Of a DNA stretch of 32,444 nt, positions 14,806 through 23,801 are shown one piece after another (the first letter of the stretch is position 1; every line of letters starts with the position of its first letter). Origin of the DNA: a bacterium (lineage in GTDB: Bacteria > Patescibacteriota > Patescibacteriia > JACPHY01); assembly GCA_030646955.1 (NCBI GenBank), contig JAUSKM010000017.1:1-32444 (forward strand). Direction: 5' to 3'. A program made the translations under genes and the position numbers. The notes under the pieces were generated by a model, which did no database searches, was not told where the DNA came from, and worked only from the letters and a program-made list of their open reading frames with translations.

Positions 14806-14866
14806 AAGACGACGCCGGGGAGGGATGGGGATGCGTGTTTACGGCTACCGACTCTCGCTTTTATCC

Positions 14867-17398
14867 CTACACGTACGCGACGCTCGCAACCGCATCGGCG
14901 TCGGCTTTGAAGCGCATGACGCGAACGCCTTGGGCGTTGCGGCCGGTGACGCGGACTTCTTGGTATGGGAGGCGGATCACCTGGCCCTGCTTGGACATGA
15001 CGATGAGATCCTCGGGCGGGGCTTTTGCGTTCATGACGTAGCCGATGACAATCTTGCCGGTCTTGGGCGTGAGCTCTGCGGTCTTGATACCGCTACCGCC
15101 GCGGCCCTGGATGCGGTACTGACCAAGCTTGGTGCGCTTGCCGTATCCGTTCTCCATGATGACCAGCACTTCGCAATCATCCGGCTTGCAGCCGCGGCCG
15201 ATGATGTCCATACCCACGATGGTGTCGCCGGATTTGTTCAGCTTCATCCCGCGCACGCCACCCGCCACGCGCCCCATCGCGCGGACATCTTTCTCCTTGA
15301 ATCGAATTGCCTGCCCCTCGCGGGAGGTGAGCATGATTTCGTCCTTGCCGGTGGATGGCTTCACGTACTCAAGGAGGTCATCGCCCCGCAGTTTGATGGC
15401 GATGAGACCAGAGCTGCGGACGTTCTTGAATGCATCAATCGCAACTTTCTTAATCGCACCACGCGCCGTCACCATCACCAGGAATTGTTCGTCCTTGGAG
15501 AGATCGGACAGCGGCAGAATGGCGGAGACACCTTCCGCGGGCGAAAGGTTGAGGAAGTTCACCAGCGCCTGCCCCTTCGCGGTGCGCGACGCCTCCGGAA
15601 TGTCGTACGCCTTCAGCTGGAACACACGGCCGCGTGTGGTAAAGAACAACACATCCGCGTGCGTCTCCGTGGCGAACAGGTGCTCGACAAAATCTTCCTC
15701 CTTCTTGGAGGTAAGCCCGATGACGCCCTTCCCGCCGCGGCCCTGCGTCTTGAACGTATCCGGCGGCACGCGCTTGATGTACCCACCCTTGGTCACCATG
15801 ACGATGGCTGGCACATTCGGGATGAGATCCTCCGCCTTAAAATCCTTCAGCCCCTGCGTGCGCACCTGCGTCTTGCGCGGCGTGGCATACTTTTCCTTCA
15901 GCCCGCGCAACTCCTCCGTGATGACGCCCAACATGCGCGTCTCGGATTTCAGAATCGTCTCCAACTCCTTGATAAGTTTGCCCTTCTCCTCCAACTCCTG
16001 CTCCACCTTGATCCGCTCCAGGCTGGCAAGCTGCGCCAGACGCATGTCCAGAATCGCATTCGCCTGTGCCTCGGAGAGCTTGAACTTGGCGATGAGGTTT
16101 GTCCGCGCCACGTCGCGATCCTTGGATTTCTTGATCGTCTCGATCACTTGGTCAATCTTTAGGATTGCCAGCTTCAACCCTTCCAGAATGTGCGCTCGCT
16201 CGCGCGCGCGGTCCAGGTCAAATTGCGTGCGCCGGCGCACCACCTCGCGCCGGTGCTTGAGGTATTCCTCCAGCACGCCCTTGAGGTTCAACACGCGCGG
16301 CTGGATGCCATCCACGATGGCCAGCATGTTCACATGGAACGTGTCCTGGAGCTGCGTCGAATGATAGAGCTTGTTCAGTACCTTCTTGGGGAAGGCGTCC
16401 TTCTTGAGCTCGATAACGATACGCACGTCGCCCTTGGACGATTCGTCGCGCAAATCGCGAATGCCCTCCACCTTCTTGGAGGTCACGAGGTCTGCGATCT
16501 TCTCGATGAGCGTGGCCTTGTTCACTGCATACGGGAGCGAAGTCACCACGATCTTCTGGCCGCGTGCGTCCTCCACGATCTCCGCGTCCGCGCGCGTCAC
16601 GACAGATCCCTTCCCCGTCGCATACGCCTGTCGAATCTCCTGTGCATCAAAAATCGTTGCGCCCGTTGGGAAGTCCGGCCCCTTCACGAATTGGAGAAGG
16701 TCATCCACGGTGGCATCTTTGTGCTCCGCCAGGTACATCGCTGCGTCGCACACTTCACCCAAATTGTGTGGCGGGATGGACGTCGCCATGCCCACCGCGA
16801 TGCCCACCGTGCCGTTGACCAGGAGGTTGGGAACCAGCGATGGGAGCACCGTCGGCTCCTGCTTGGAGCCGTCGTAGTTGGGGATGAAATTCACCGTCTG
16901 CCGATCAAGATCGCGCAGCAGCTCTTCCGCGATCGGCATGAGCTTGGCTTCTGTGTAGCGGTACGCAGCGGCGGAGTCCCCGTCCATGGAGCCAAAGTTT
17001 CCTTGCCCGCGCACCAGCATCTCGCGCATGCTCCAGTGCTGCGCCATGCGGACCAGCGCATCGTACACGGCACTATCGCCATGCGGGTGGTAGCTCCCCA
17101 GCACGTCACCGACAATCGTGGCGGACTTACGGAACTTCGCGGTGGACCGCAACCCGTTGACCCACATCGAGTACAAAATACGCCGATGCACCGGTTTCAG
17201 ACCGTCGCGCACATCCGGCAGCGCGCGACTCACGATGACGGACATCGCGTAGTCCAAGTACGAGCGCTCCATCTCGTCCACAATCGGCATCGGCTCCACT
17301 TTCCCCACAAGGTCACGCACCTCCGCGCCCTCTTCTGGCGGCACACTGCCGGTGGTCACCTTCCGCACGAGCCGTCTCTTTTTTGGTTGCTTTGCCAC
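14867..17398 (-). CDS. gyrA: DNA gyrase subunit A
   Basis: Breakage-reunion subunit of type IIA topoisomerase. The N-terminal winged-helix/tower region begins near [21 protein letters not shown] and [10 protein letters not shown]. The catalytic Tyr is in [10 protein letters not shown]. The quinolone region reads [15 protein letters not shown], with Ser and Asp at the positions where substitutions give resistance, so this looks like the susceptible form. The GyrA box in the C-terminal pinwheel appears as QGRGGKG, close to the consensus QRRGGKG and supporting gyrase over ParC. It is full length at 843 residues. The start is GTG at 17398, 12 nt after the upstream one-TM gene, so coupling is likely. 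Confidence 0.97.
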   Translation of the reverse strand: MAKQPKKRRLVRKVTTGSVPPEEGAEVRDLVGKVEPMPIVDEMERSYLDYAMSVIVSRALPDVRDGLKPVHRRILYSMWVNGLRSTAKFRKSATIVGDVLGSYHPHGDSAVYDALVRMAQHWSMREMLVRGQGNFGSMDGDSAAAYRYTEAKLMPIAEELLRDLDRQTVNFIPNYDGSKQEPTVLPSLVPNLLVNGTVGIAVGMATSIPPHNLGEVCDAAMYLAEHKDATVDDLLQFVKGPDFPTGATIFDAQEIRQAYATGKGSVVTRADAEIVEDARGQKIVVTSLPYAVNKATLIEKIADLVTSKKVEGIRDLRDESSKGDVRIVIELKKDAFPKKVLNKLYHSTQLQDTFHVNMLAIVDGIQPRVLNLKGVLEEYLKHRREVVRRRTQFDLDRARERAHILEGLKLAILKIDQVIETIKKSKDRDVARTNLIAKFKLSEAQANAILDMRLAQLASLERIKVEQELEEKGKLIKELETILKSETRMLGVITEELRGLKEKYATPRKTQVRTQGLKDFKAEDLIPNVPAIVMVTKGGYIKRVPPDTFKTQGRGGKGVIGLTSKKEEDFVEHLFATETHADVLFFTTRGRVFQLKAYDIPEASRTAKGQALVNFLNLSPAEGVSAILPLSDLSKDEQFLVMVTARGAIKKVAIDAFKNVRSSGLIAIKLRGDDLLEYVKPSTGKDEIMLTSREGQAIRFKEKDVRAMGRVAGGVRGMKLNKSGDTIVGMDIIGRGCKPDDCEVLVIMENGYGKRTKLGQYRIQGRGGSGIKTAELTPKTGKIVIGYVMNAKAPPEDLIVMSKQGQVIRLPYQEVRVTGRNAQGVRVMRFKADADAVASVAYV

Positions 17399-17410
17399 AG
17401 TGCGTGCACG

Positions 17411-17668
17411 TTATTCTTCCTGGATCGCATCGTCGCTGCTCGATACCGGCTGCGCGGCGGCTGGTCCCGCGTCTTCACGCAGTCCGTCGAGCTGCGCCTG
17501 GTATTCCTCAAATTGCTGCGTAAAATCTTTGGAGAGATCGGAGAGCGTGGGGCCGGTCTGCGCTGGCACCTGCACCAGCACATGCCTGCGGAATAGGACG
17601 AACCACGCTCCCGCAAGCGCACCCGCCACCAACACCACTCCAATGACAAGCTGGGATCGAGGTTGCAT
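17411..17668 (-). CDS. Small one-TM protein of unknown function
   Basis: 85 residues from the ATG at 17668. A short N-terminus (MQPRSQ) leads into one membrane helix (LVIGVVLVAGALAGAWFVLF), then basic RRH and an external or cytoplasmic tail with LSDLSKDFTQQFEEYQAQLDGL, probably a short coiled coil, and an acidic end. Positive residues flank the C-terminal side of the helix, so orientation is uncertain. It lies 12 nt upstream of gyrA on the same strand and is probably cotranscribed, though no functional link to gyrase is known to me. Confidence 0.7.
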   Translation of the reverse strand: MQPRSQLVIGVVLVAGALAGAWFVLFRRHVLVQVPAQTGPTLSDLSKDFTQQFEEYQAQLDGLREDAGPAAAQPVSSSDDAIQEE

Positions 17669-17680
17669 ACGTTCTTTTCC

Positions 17681-17824
17681 GTCATCTCGAGCCCGTTCGA
17701 CTCGATGACTCGCTCAGGGCAGGCTCCGCGAAGCGGAGTCGAGAGATCTCACACTCCATATACCATGGTACTCGCTTGTGAGATTTCTCCACTTCGTTCG
17801 CGGACTCGCTCCGGTCGAAATGAC
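17681..17824. repeat. GTCATC...AAATGAC palindromic repeat, 144 bp
   Basis: It begins GTCATCTCGAGCCCG and ends GGTCGAAATGAC. An internal inverted pair GAGATCTCACA / TGTGAGATTTCTC lies around a CCATATACCATGG core, so the whole unit can fold as a long hairpin. It occupies the space between the MBL-fold gene and the one-TM gene. Confidence 0.85.
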
Positions 17825-17837
17825 GAGAAAAAATGTC

Positions 17838-18449
17838 TCACTCCACCTGCAGCACCTTCACCCACATCTCGTCGCCCGGAAGGTCCTTCTTGGAGAGCTT
17901 CAGCTTCTCCTCCGCGTCCTTCTCGCTGCACCCCATCTCCTTACAGAAGGCATCCAACCGATCGTACGGAAGCGATGAATCCGCAACCGCGTACTGGATG
18001 GGGACGATGATACGCGGCTCCACGCGCTCCACCAACGCTGCCGCATCTACCGCGGTAAGGACGCCGTGGCCTCCCACCGGCACAAAGAGGACATCCACCT
18101 CGCCCAACGCATCGATTGCCGCGTCATCCAATGCTGTCGACGCGTTGCCAAGATGCGCAATCGCGACATCCTCTGCAACGATGCGATAGATCGTTCCGCC
18201 ATTGTGCGGGATACCTTGTACACTCACGCCGCACGCCTCGTACTCCCCCGGCCCGCGGATGAGGTACGGCCCCTCGCCAAAACTGGGGAGCTCACCGGTG
18301 GTGGAAAGCACAAGATCAACGGAGGACGGGCGCAGGGGTTTGAGTCCCGTCTGCTTCGCATCATACGGATCCACCAGCACGGAGAACTCCCGTTCTGCAT
18401 ATTTCCCCGAAAGCCGCACGCACGCATCGCCGTGGTATTGGATGGTCAT
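17838..18449 (-). CDS. Metallo-beta-lactamase-fold protein with degenerate metal site
   Basis: 203 residues. The N-terminus MTIQYHGDACVRLSG and VLVDPYDAKQTGL, then SVDLVLSTTG, GPGEYEACGVSVQGIP, VAIAHLGNAS and VLFVPVGGHGVL follow the order of the UlaG-like MBL branch (Lactamase_B_3 type). The family's HxHxDH metal motif should follow DLVL; here the residues are STTGELPSF, with no His. The later His positions are mostly absent too, apart from AHLG and VGGHG. Metal-dependent hydrolysis is therefore unlikely and a structural or binding role is more plausible (inference). The ATG at 18449 is used. A 144-bp palindromic repeat separates it from the next gene. Confidence 0.8.
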   Translation of the reverse strand: MTIQYHGDACVRLSGKYAEREFSVLVDPYDAKQTGLKPLRPSSVDLVLSTTGELPSFGEGPYLIRGPGEYEACGVSVQGIPHNGGTIYRIVAEDVAIAHLGNASTALDDAAIDALGEVDVLFVPVGGHGVLTAVDAAALVERVEPRIIVPIQYAVADSSLPYDRLDAFCKEMGCSEKDAEEKLKLSKKDLPGDEMWVKVLQVE

Positions 18450-19031
18450 AAGGTAAGCTGTCAGCTGCTAGCTTCTAGCGAACATGGCAGAGAGCTGAGA
18501 GCCCCGACGTTCCAGCCCCAGGGAAGTCAGCCGGGGCTCCGACCCAGTGTCGGAGCTACAAGCGAGAGAAGGCCGGCGGGGTATCCGCCGTCCACTTCTT
18601 TAGTGTAGCGCGACAGTGTGGGCTGACAAGCACGATGTGGGACGGCTCTCCTCCTCATCGTGTTCCTTGGTCCGCTGCAGCGCGAAAGGGAGCCACGCGT
18701 TCTCACTACTCGTGTCATTCCTTCTGATTCTCCCCCTCTCCATGTACTCATGGGAAGGGGGAGCAAGAGGGGGGGGCGGTATGACAATGCGCTCCACCCA
18801 CCCCTCTCTCACCCTCCATCCCACCCGAGTACGCGGAGAGGGAGGGGATGTGATGATGCGAACGCGCAAACACATACATCAAACCACCATGGTGCACCAT
18901 CGCACTCAACCGCAAGAAGCACGGGGGGCACAAGCATACTGGCAATGATTCACCCCTCGCCGATTGGCGAGGGGTGTAGAGCAACGTGGACGCGCCAGAG
19001 AAAACAAAAATCACGCACAAAATCTATGGAG
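18450..19031. repeat. 582-bp gene-less region made of stacked hairpin repeats
   Basis: No credible ORF. From left to right: TAGC/AGCT blocks (18455-18485) like those upstream of rpmF; a GC-rich pair ending in the perfect 8-bp hairpin GCTCCGAC-CCAGT-GTCGGAGC (18536-18556); a hairpin from CTCCCCCTCTCCATG to CATGGGAAGGGGGAG (18730-18763) related to the one at 29180; a CCCTCTC...GAGAGGG pair; and a perfect 11-bp stem CACCCCTCGCC-GATT-GGCGAGGGGTG (18951-18976). The last could terminate transcription of the 344-residue gene, whose stop lies at 19032, on the minus strand. Confidence 0.65.
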
Positions 19032-20066
19032 TCATCGGGAGACACGCAGACGGCTGTGCTCATGCACATACCCAGGTAGAATGCGGGATAGGTACAGGTC
19101 AGCGCCAGTCCAACCCACTCGCACACACGGCCTGTCGGACGCCTGCTGTGGATCAAGCACCGCAAACAACAACGAACAGGTGGCGCCATCCAGCTCGTGT
19201 CCTGCTCCGCCCTCGGTATCGTAGTGCTGCCGGAACAGCACGAGGTACTGCGCGAGCGCTACAAGCGGATACCGATACCGCACTGCGGTGAACAGGTTCT
19301 TGCCTGCAACCCCGATGGTGGGCGTCTCGTCGGGATCAAGCATACGGAGGTCAATGTGCGTCATGCCCGGGATCATCCGCTCGGCGGACGGATGCTGCTC
19401 CCATGCGACAAAGGCGATGGTGGGCCGAGCGACATCTGCCGCGATCCGCGGGAGCGTGGGGTAGAGCGCGCAGAGGAAACGGAACCAGGGCTGGCGGGGG
19501 CTGTCGCTCTTGAAGCGATCACGCCCGAACCGACACACGGTGCCATCCGCATCGCGGATGTACGTCCGCGCGAGGTCTGCGAGCGTTACGTCCCGCACAT
19601 GCTCAAAGAAGGCATTCACGTTGGGAAGCTCACTATCCCAGAACCGTATCCCTCCCCCGCGGATGAGCCGATCGAAAAGGACGCGGATGAGCGTGTGCCC
19701 GCATTCGCATTCGGCAAGACAACGCGGCGATGCCACGACGAGCGGGTAGTTGACCTCGCCGCGCTCAAGCGCCTGCTTGATGTCCTCGATGCGCCATCGT
19801 GGGAGCGCGAGGAAGTCATAATCAAACAGGAACGACGTGTCTTGGTAGACCCGCCCATACCACACCTCCTGCTGGCGCACGAGACCCCTCACGAGGGTAT
19901 GTCCGATACGATCGCCGGAGGAATTATGGACGAATGGCACGCTGTGCCACGGCGCCGCGAGAAAAATACACCGCTCTGCACAAAACTGATCCACCTCTTC
20001 GCTCCACACCTTGAACGGCACGAGTACATGTTCCGGATCGCGCAGTACGTCGGCATCGGTGGGCAC
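19032..20066 (-). CDS. Unrecognised 344-residue protein
   Basis: Not recognised. The track starts at an ATG at 20081, but AAGGAGG lies just inside that frame and 5 nt before a GTG at 20066, so I take the GTG as the start. The product looks soluble, rich in Arg, Asp and aromatic residues. Notable segments are APWHSVPFVHNSSGDRIGH, LFDYDFLALPRWRIEDI, CLAECECGHTLIRVLFDRL, TIAFVAWEQHPSAER, and a late QYLVLFRQHY. The alternation of Asp/Arg motifs could fit an enzyme, but no family signature is seen. The first Cys cluster (CLAECECGH) could bind metal. The gene stands alone between repeats, with a promoter partly formed by a GTCATT-family unit. Confidence 0.65.
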   Translation of the reverse strand: MPTDADVLRDPEHVLVPFKVWSEEVDQFCAERCIFLAAPWHSVPFVHNSSGDRIGHTLVRGLVRQQEVWYGRVYQDTSFLFDYDFLALPRWRIEDIKQALERGEVNYPLVVASPRCLAECECGHTLIRVLFDRLIRGGGIRFWDSELPNVNAFFEHVRDVTLADLARTYIRDADGTVCRFGRDRFKSDSPRQPWFRFLCALYPTLPRIAADVARPTIAFVAWEQHPSAERMIPGMTHIDLRMLDPDETPTIGVAGKNLFTAVRYRYPLVALAQYLVLFRQHYDTEGGAGHELDGATCSLLFAVLDPQQASDRPCVRVGWTGADLYLSRILPGYVHEHSRLRVSR

Positions 20067-20106
20067 GGGAACCTCCTTCATCGCGCCTCACGGCGCAACG
20101 GGGACC

Positions 20107-20135
20107 ACCATCAAACCAACCTCCTGTCATTGCAA
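20107..20135 (-). promoter_or_regulatory. Candidate promoter of the 20066 gene
   Basis: On the minus strand TTGCAA and GATGGT are 17 nt apart. The -35 lies within the end of the GTCATT-family repeat at 20126-20175, so the repeat may supply part of the promoter. Confidence 0.4.
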
Positions 20136-20175
20136 GTGCACGCGAGATTCCTCGTCGCGGACTCCTCGGAATGAC
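20126..20175. repeat. Compact 50-bp GTCATT...AATGAC palindromic repeat
   Basis: On the minus strand it reads GTCATTCCGAGGAGTCCGCG onward and ends TTGCAATGAC. It is the shortest complete unit in the window and resembles the half units in leuS and the dehydrogenase gene. Confidence 0.85.
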
Positions 20176-20272
20176 GAGAGGGAGGCACATCACGGATATT
20201 TACCCTTCTCTTCGCTTTTCTAAAGAACGAACTTACCATACCAGCGCACGAAACGCACGTCAACCGGACCAT

Positions 20273-20301
20273 TTGACCCGGTTCCACCCGCTTGCTAGGA
20301 T
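20273..20301 (+). promoter_or_regulatory. Promoter of rpsA
   Basis: TTGACC at 20273 and TAGGAT at 20296 are 17 nt apart. The predicted leader is about 100 nt and carries two hairpins. Confidence 0.6.
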
Positions 20302-20319
20302 ACGGATAGTATTCAACAA

Positions 20320-20396
20320 CCCGTCCTGATCGGGACGGGCTTCGTCGTACGCGCGGCGCGGCGGCGGGGCTAAGCAGTGTGAGCGAACACGCTCAC
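20320..20396 (+). promoter_or_regulatory. Structured rpsA leader with two hairpins
   Basis: The first stem is CCCGTCC/GGACGGG (20320-20339). The second, GTGAGCG-AACA-CGCTCAC (20379-20396), ends 10 nt before the rpsA ATG, where an SD would be expected; none is present. S1 autoregulates its own translation in other bacteria through a structured leader, so a similar role is plausible here (inference). Confidence 0.45.
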
Positions 20397-20406
20397 CACA
20401 CCATTC

Positions 20407-21636
20407 ATGGTTGCAGAACCGACCACTACCGTCAGCGATGGCGACACGACCGGCGGCGCACTCAAGGACCTCCTGAACGATAAGGCATACCTTCAGGTCC
20501 CCAAGGTTGGCCAGCTCATCCGGGGCATCGTCATCGGCATTGGACGAAATGAAGTAAAGATAGACCTCCCAGGGTACCGCACCGGCATCATCCGCGGCCC
20601 GGAGCTCATTGATCCCTCGGGCATGACCACGGACCTCACGGTGGGGAACGAGGTGGAGGCGACGGTCCTTGATCTGGAGAACGAGCGCGGGTTTGTGGAG
20701 CTCTCGTTCCGCGCGGCGGGCCATCAGAAGGCGTGGGGCATGCTGGAGGATCAGCGCCGCTCTGGCGAGGTGATGTCCGTGCGCGTCTTGGACGCAAACA
20801 AGGGCGGCCTCATCGTGCAGCTGGGGAACGTCCAGGGGTTCCTCCCGGTCTCCCAACTCTCGCCGGGCAACTACCCGCGCGTGACTGGCGGCGACAAGCA
20901 AAAGATTCTAGAGAAATTGCGTCAGTACGTTGGGAAGGCGTTCGATGTGAAGGTCATTGACATCCACCCGGCGGATGAGAAGCTCATCGTGTCCGAAAAG
21001 GCCGCGTGGGAGGAGACGCAGGCGCAGGTGCTGGCACAGTACAAGGTGGGCGACCGCATTGAGGGTATCGTCACCGCGCTTGCGGACTTCGGCGCGTTCG
21101 TTCGCTTCCCCATCGCGGAGGACGGCACCGTACCAACGGGGGACGATACGAGCCACCTGGAGGGCCTCATCCATATCTCCGAACTCTCGTGGCAGCGCGT
21201 GGATCACCCGCGCGACATCCTGAAGATCGGCGACCGCGTGACGGTGCAGATCATCAACATTGAACGATCCAAGATATTCCTCTCGCTCAAGCGCCTCACG
21301 GAGGATCCGTGGGTGGCAGCGGCCAGCCGCTACACCATCGGCCAGCGCGTGACGGGAAAGGTGGTGAAGGCGCAGCCATTCGGGCTCTTCGTGGAGCTGG
21401 ACCCGGATATCCACGGCCTGGCACACATCTCCGAGCTTGGCGATCCGGCACCGGCGCGCCCCGAGGCCGCCGTCCCGATCGGCGAGACGCGCGAGTGGAC
21501 CATCATCTCGCTGGATCCCAAAGAACACCGACTTGGCCTGTCTCTCAAGGGACCGGGAACCAAGAACGAAGCGCCGGAAACGGAGAACAAAACCAAGGAA
21601 CAGGCAGATGGACCGGAGGCGAGCAACAAGGAATAA
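20407..21636 (+). CDS. rpsA: Ribosomal protein bS1 (four S1 domains)
   Basis: RNA-binding ribosomal protein that helps mRNA engage the 30S subunit. Four OB-fold S1 repeats are visible. The first starts at about residue 35 (GQLIRGIVIGIGRNEVKIDLPGYRTGII), the second near 117 (GEVMSVRVLDANKGGLIVQLGNVQGFLP), the third near 213 (GDRIEGIVTALADFGAFVRF...LIHISELSW) and the fourth near 311 (GQRVTGKVVKAQPFGLFVELDPDIHGLAHISEL). The tail is acidic/polar low complexity. At 409 residues it is a four-domain type, shorter than the six-domain proteobacterial protein. It has its own promoter and a strong terminator, so it is probably monocistronic. Confidence 0.95.
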   Translation: MVAEPTTTVSDGDTTGGALKDLLNDKAYLQVPKVGQLIRGIVIGIGRNEVKIDLPGYRTGIIRGPELIDPSGMTTDLTVGNEVEATVLDLENERGFVELSFRAAGHQKAWGMLEDQRRSGEVMSVRVLDANKGGLIVQLGNVQGFLPVSQLSPGNYPRVTGGDKQKILEKLRQYVGKAFDVKVIDIHPADEKLIVSEKAAWEETQAQVLAQYKVGDRIEGIVTALADFGAFVRFPIAEDGTVPTGDDTSHLEGLIHISELSWQRVDHPRDILKIGDRVTVQIINIERSKIFLSLKRLTEDPWVAAASRYTIGQRVTGKVVKAQPFGLFVELDPDIHGLAHISELGDPAPARPEAAVPIGETREWTIISLDPKEHRLGLSLKGPGTKNEAPETENKTKEQADGPEASNKE

Positions 21637-21652
21637 CGCAGCCGCCCCGATA

Positions 21653-21684
21653 CACAGGAGCCCCGAATCTTCGGGGCTCCTGTG
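21653..21684 (+). terminator. Intrinsic terminator after rpsA
   Basis: CACAGGAGCCCCGA and TCGGGGCTCCTGTG form a perfect stem of at least 14 bp around ATCT. No T-tract follows, as with several terminators in this window. Confidence 0.8.
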
Positions 21685-21748
21685 GCGTTCATCTCTCATT
21701 TGCGCTACGCTGTCTCTAAGGATGTATCATCCTTTCAGTTCTCAAAAT

Positions 21749-21864
21749 GTCATTTCGAGGGCTGCTTGCCCCGCGAAGCTTCGGCGAAGTGGGGCCGAGA
21801 AATCTCACACGCTCCAATCATTTGGAGCAGGTGCGATTGCTCCTTGCGGACTCGCCGAAATAAC
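21749..21864. repeat. GTCATT...AAATAAC palindromic repeat, 116 bp, in the ftsH leader
   Basis: It begins GTCATTTCGAGGGCTGC and ends CTCGCCGAAATAAC. Internal pairs GCGAAGC/GCTTCGGC and CTCCAATCATTTGGAG can fold. It ends 11 nt before the ftsH start codon and so should be transcribed as part of the leader. A separate short inverted repeat AAGGATG-TAT-CATCCTT lies just upstream (21718-21734). Confidence 0.85.
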
Positions 21865-21875
21865 AAGAATGGTTT

Positions 21876-23801
21876 ATGCCTCGACGCCCCAAACCCACCA
21901 AACACTCCCTAGCCATCCTCGTGGTCTTCCTCGCCATCGCGGCGATGTTTAGTTTGTACAACGTGCCCATCGAGAAGCCGGAGCAGATCAACCTCACGGA
22001 GCTTGCACATCGCGTGGAAGCGGGCGAGGTGGAACGCATCGGTATCCGCGGCGCAGAACTGGCCGTCACGATGCGCGGCGGCGGCGAGGCGATTGCACGC
22101 AAGGAGCCCGGCACTTCGGTGACGGAATTTCTCCAGAGCTACGGCCTGGAGCCGGAACAGTACGCGAACGTTGCCATTGAGGTGGTGCAGGAGGGCGGCA
22201 TTCGATACTGGGCGCAAACACTCCTCCCCTTCCTGATCCCGTTCCTCCTCATCGGCGGATTCATCTTCATCATGATGCGCCAGGTACAGGGCGCGAACAG
22301 CCGCGCCATGATGTTCGGCCAGGCGCGCGTACGCGAGGCATCCAAGGAGACAAAATCGCGCACCACGTTCAAGGACGTTGCGGGCGCGGCCGAGGCGAAA
22401 GAGGAATTGGAGGAGGTGGTGGAGTTCCTCCAGCACCCCAAGAAGTTTGCCGCGCTGGGCGCAAAAATCCCAAAGGGCGTGCTGCTCATGGGGCAGCCGG
22501 GAACCGGCAAGACGTTGCTTGCGCGCGCGGTTGCGGGTGAGGCGAACGTGCCGTTCCTCCACATGTCCGCATCGGAATTCGTGGAGATGTTTGTCGGCGT
22601 CGGCGCCTCACGCGTCCGCTCGCTCTTCCAGCGCGCCAAGAAACTCGCGCCCTGCATCGTATTCGTGGATGAAATTGACGCGGTAGGACGCCAGCGCGGC
22701 ACCGGGGTTGGCGGCGGCCATGACGAACGCGAGCAGACGCTCAACCAAATTCTCGTTGAGATGGACGGCTTTGATCCGAACATTGGTGTCATCGTCATGG
22801 CGGCCACCAACCGCCCGGACGTGCTGGATCCCGCGCTCCTGCGCCCGGGCCGCTTTGATCGTCGTATCATGCTGGACCTGCCCGACATCAAGGATCGCGA
22901 GGCCATCCTGAAAGTGCACACGCAACACAAGCCGCTGGCGCGCGGCGTGGACCTGCGCAAGCTCGCGGAGCGCACGCCCGGGTTCTCCGGCGCAGACCTG
23001 GAGAACCTGGCAAACGAGGGTGCGCTGCTCGCGGCGCGACGCAACAGAAAGACGGTAAGCATGCACGAATTCGTTGAGGCCATCGAGAAGGTCATGCTGG
23101 GCCCCGCACGCAAGAGCCGCGTATTCTCCACGAACGAACGGAAACTTACTGCGTACCACGAAGCCGGCCACGCGCTGGTTGCGCACGAGCTGACCCATGC
23201 GGATCCCGTTCGGAAGGTCTCCATCATCTCGCGCGGCATGGCGGGCGGATACACGCTCAAGCTCCCGTTGGAGGACAAGCGGTACCGCACGCGCGCGGAG
23301 TTCCTGGATGATCTCGCGGTGATGCTGGGCGGTTTCGTCGCGGAACGGGCAATTTTTGGCGATGACGCGCTGACCACGGGACCATCCAACGACCTTCGCC
23401 AGGCAACGCGCCTCGCGCGTCGCATCGTCACGGAGTTTGGTATGAGCGACGCGCTGGGCCCGCGCACGTACGGCGAGCGCGATGAGTTCATCTTCCTTGG
23501 TCGCGAGATCCACGAGCAGCGCGACTACTCCGAGAAGGCCGCCGAGGCGATTGATGACGAAGTGGATCGTTTCATCGCAGAGGCACGCGAACGCGCGGCG
23601 ACCGTCATCAACACCAAACGCGATCGGCTGGATGCCATCGCGGAGCGGCTGTTGGCGGACGAGACGATCGAGCAGGAAGCATTTGAGGAGCTCTTTGACG
23701 AACACCCGCACGCGTGGCGCATGGAGAAGGAGCAGCAACCGGAAGCCGTGCCGGAGCCCGCGGAACAAGCAGAGCCGGAGCAAGAGGAACAGCACGCATG
23801 A
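21876..23801 (+). CDS. ftsH: ATP-dependent zinc metalloprotease FtsH
   Basis: Membrane-bound AAA+ protease that degrades misassembled membrane proteins and short-lived regulators. The N-terminal TM helix ([18 protein letters not shown]) and the second ([19 protein letters not shown]) flank a small extracytoplasmic domain. The AAA module has Walker A GQPGTGKT, the pore motif [11 protein letters not shown], Walker [12 protein letters not shown] and the second region of homology [20 protein letters not shown]. The zinc site is HEAGHAL, and the third ligand falls in the later [12 protein letters not shown] region. It is full length at 641 residues with an acidic Glu/Pro/Gln-rich tail. Its stop overlaps the next start as ATGA. 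A palindromic repeat lies immediately before the ATG, with only weak SD sequence. Confidence 0.97.
   Translation: MPRRPKPTKHSLAILVVFLAIAAMFSLYNVPIEKPEQINLTELAHRVEAGEVERIGIRGAELAVTMRGGGEAIARKEPGTSVTEFLQSYGLEPEQYANVAIEVVQEGGIRYWAQTLLPFLIPFLLIGGFIFIMMRQVQGANSRAMMFGQARVREASKETKSRTTFKDVAGAAEAKEELEEVVEFLQHPKKFAALGAKIPKGVLLMGQPGTGKTLLARAVAGEANVPFLHMSASEFVEMFVGVGASRVRSLFQRAKKLAPCIVFVDEIDAVGRQRGTGVGGGHDEREQTLNQILVEMDGFDPNIGVIVMAATNRPDVLDPALLRPGRFDRRIMLDLPDIKDREAILKVHTQHKPLARGVDLRKLAERTPGFSGADLENLANEGALLAARRNRKTVSMHEFVEAIEKVMLGPARKSRVFSTNERKLTAYHEAGHALVAHELTHADPVRKVSIISRGMAGGYTLKLPLEDKRYRTRAEFLDDLAVMLGGFVAERAIFGDDALTTGPSNDLRQATRLARRIVTEFGMSDALGPRTYGERDEFIFLGREIHEQRDYSEKAAEAIDDEVDRFIAEARERAATVINTKRDRLDAIAERLLADETIEQEAFEELFDEHPHAWRMEKEQQPEAVPEPAEQAEPEQEEQHA

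Noticed and set aside
18527-18948. Several short ORFs in the gene-less region
   Set aside because: They cross hairpin repeats, have no SD, and overlap each other on both strands; the region reads as stacked repeats.
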